Positions 63,797 to 64,000 of a stretch of 64,000 nucleotides of DNA are shown here, in pieces (positions within the stretch are counted from its first letter, which is position 1; each line of letters begins with the position of its first letter). The stretch covers positions 62,001 to 126,000 of the forward strand of contig NZ_FNQN01000001.1 in NCBI RefSeq assembly GCF_900107645.1, read 5' to 3'. The position numbers and the translations under genes are program-made. Source of the DNA: Desulfuromusa kysingii (GTDB lineage: Bacteria > Desulfobacterota > Desulfuromonadia > Desulfuromonadales > Geopsychrobacteraceae). The notes below the pieces were generated by a model. That model did no database searches. It was not told where the DNA came from and saw only the letters and a program-made list of their open reading frames with translations.

Positions 63797-64000
63797 ATGT
63801 TTGATAACTTGATCGCCAGGGCTATTGTTCCCGTGACGATTGCCGTCACAGGATTTGTTATTTTTGGTTGTTTGCTGCTGTACTCTTTTATCAAAGCGGA
63901 TTTGACCGCCTCGGCATTCCTTACTGCAAATAATTGTGCTGATACTGTTGTCAAATCGACAAAATCTGCCATGCTCGAAGATAATCAGCAGGCGATACAG
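63797..64000 (+). CDS. N-terminus of a membrane sensor-like protein (partial)
   Basis: An ATG at 63797 with GAGGG just upstream opens 68 codons to the window end. The product starts MFDNLIARAIVPVTIAV with a first membrane helix at about residues 8-30, followed by a probable periplasmic segment (SAMLEDNQQAIQ). That segment recalls the early periplasmic part of the heme kinase at 55595 (HLMLADNNEQLQ). A second sensor kinase is likely, but the C-terminal domains lie outside. Confidence 0.55.
   Translation, partial: MFDNLIARAIVPVTIAVTGFVIFGCLLLYSFIKADLTASAFLTANNCADTVVKSTKSAMLEDNQQAIQ

Noticed and set aside
1-64000. Search for tRNA, rRNA, CRISPR, IS elements or phage genes
   Set aside because: No cloverleaf-like sequence with a CCA-type end, no regular repeats, and no transposase, integrase or phage protein was recognised by eye.

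Overview
The window is a piece of a bacterial chromosome of moderate GC content. The gene repertoire points to the Desulfuromonadales/Geobacter-type lineage (Desulfobacterota, formerly Deltaproteobacteria). It holds a SfrAB-type NADPH oxidoreductase, a CbcL-like nine-heme cytochrome fused to a cytochrome b, a Cbc4-like pentaheme cytochrome/FeS/NrfD complex, an EtfD-EtfB-EtfA electron-transfer flavoprotein operon, and F0 genes (atpZ-atpI-atpB-atpE) as a stand-alone operon. It also has several two-component regulators, two of them sigma-54 dependent. No rRNA, tRNA, CRISPR array, phage, transposase or integrase was recognised. The species cannot be named from the sequence alone.

Layout. Positions 1-8.0 kb: a secreted repeat protein cut by the window edge, an M23 peptidase, two EamA transporters, glgC, a VOC protein, folK and a fructose-6-phosphate aldolase/transaldolase. 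8.3-10.4 kb: sucCD with a clear terminator. 10.5-22.7 kb: an NtrC-type regulator, a diguanylate cyclase, tag, TSUP permease and LysR genes, a CpxAR-like pair, two small unknown proteins, radC, a GDSL lipoprotein and a JAMM-domain/DinG helicase fusion. 22.9-27.9 kb: an ETF operon (etfD-etfB-etfA-SCP2) divergent from a MerR regulator and a thioesterase, with a shared 14-bp direct repeat between them. 28-34 kb: a small secreted protein, a membrane TraB-like protein, an AsmA-like protein, an HxlR regulator with its likely operator facing a YhdH-type reductase, and an MFS transporter followed by a gene-free stretch. 34.6-41.8 kb: housekeeping genes (tatD, tcdA, TSUP, def, fmt, htpX, rsmB, rpe, lipoprotein). 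42-46.7 kb: sfrB-sfrA. 46.9-48.6 kb: F0 ATP synthase. 48.9-52.5 kb: CbcL-like cytochrome, small membrane protein, isochorismatase-like, DksA/TraR-like and DUF606-like genes. 52.6-55.4 kb: UbiD/MqnL-type decarboxylase and cysK.

The most distinctive part is 55.6-64 kb. A histidine kinase whose extracytoplasmic domain carries c-type heme motifs (CxxCH and Cx4CH) faces, stop codon to stop codon, a sigma-54 response regulator. Next comes a respiratory module: two paralogous small signal-peptide/one-helix proteins, a receiver-like protein without its phospho-acceptor, a 52-residue membrane protein, a pentaheme cytochrome c, a Tat-exported four-cluster FeS protein and an NrfD-type quinone-site subunit. 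Another membrane sensor-like gene starts at the window edge. Two sigma-54-like promoter sequences and two palindromes lie in the long gaps of this module. A simple reading (inference) is a quinol oxidoreductase whose expression responds to redox state sensed by periplasmic heme.

Functional coherence: SucCD, ETF/EtfD, SfrAB, the menaquinone decarboxylase, the CbcL-like and Cbc4-like complexes and the F0 sector together describe an anaerobic respirer that passes electrons from organic acids through menaquinone to multiheme cytochromes. Start codons were moved to internal ATG/GTG positions where a ribosome binding site or family alignment favoured them; such cases are stated in the entries.
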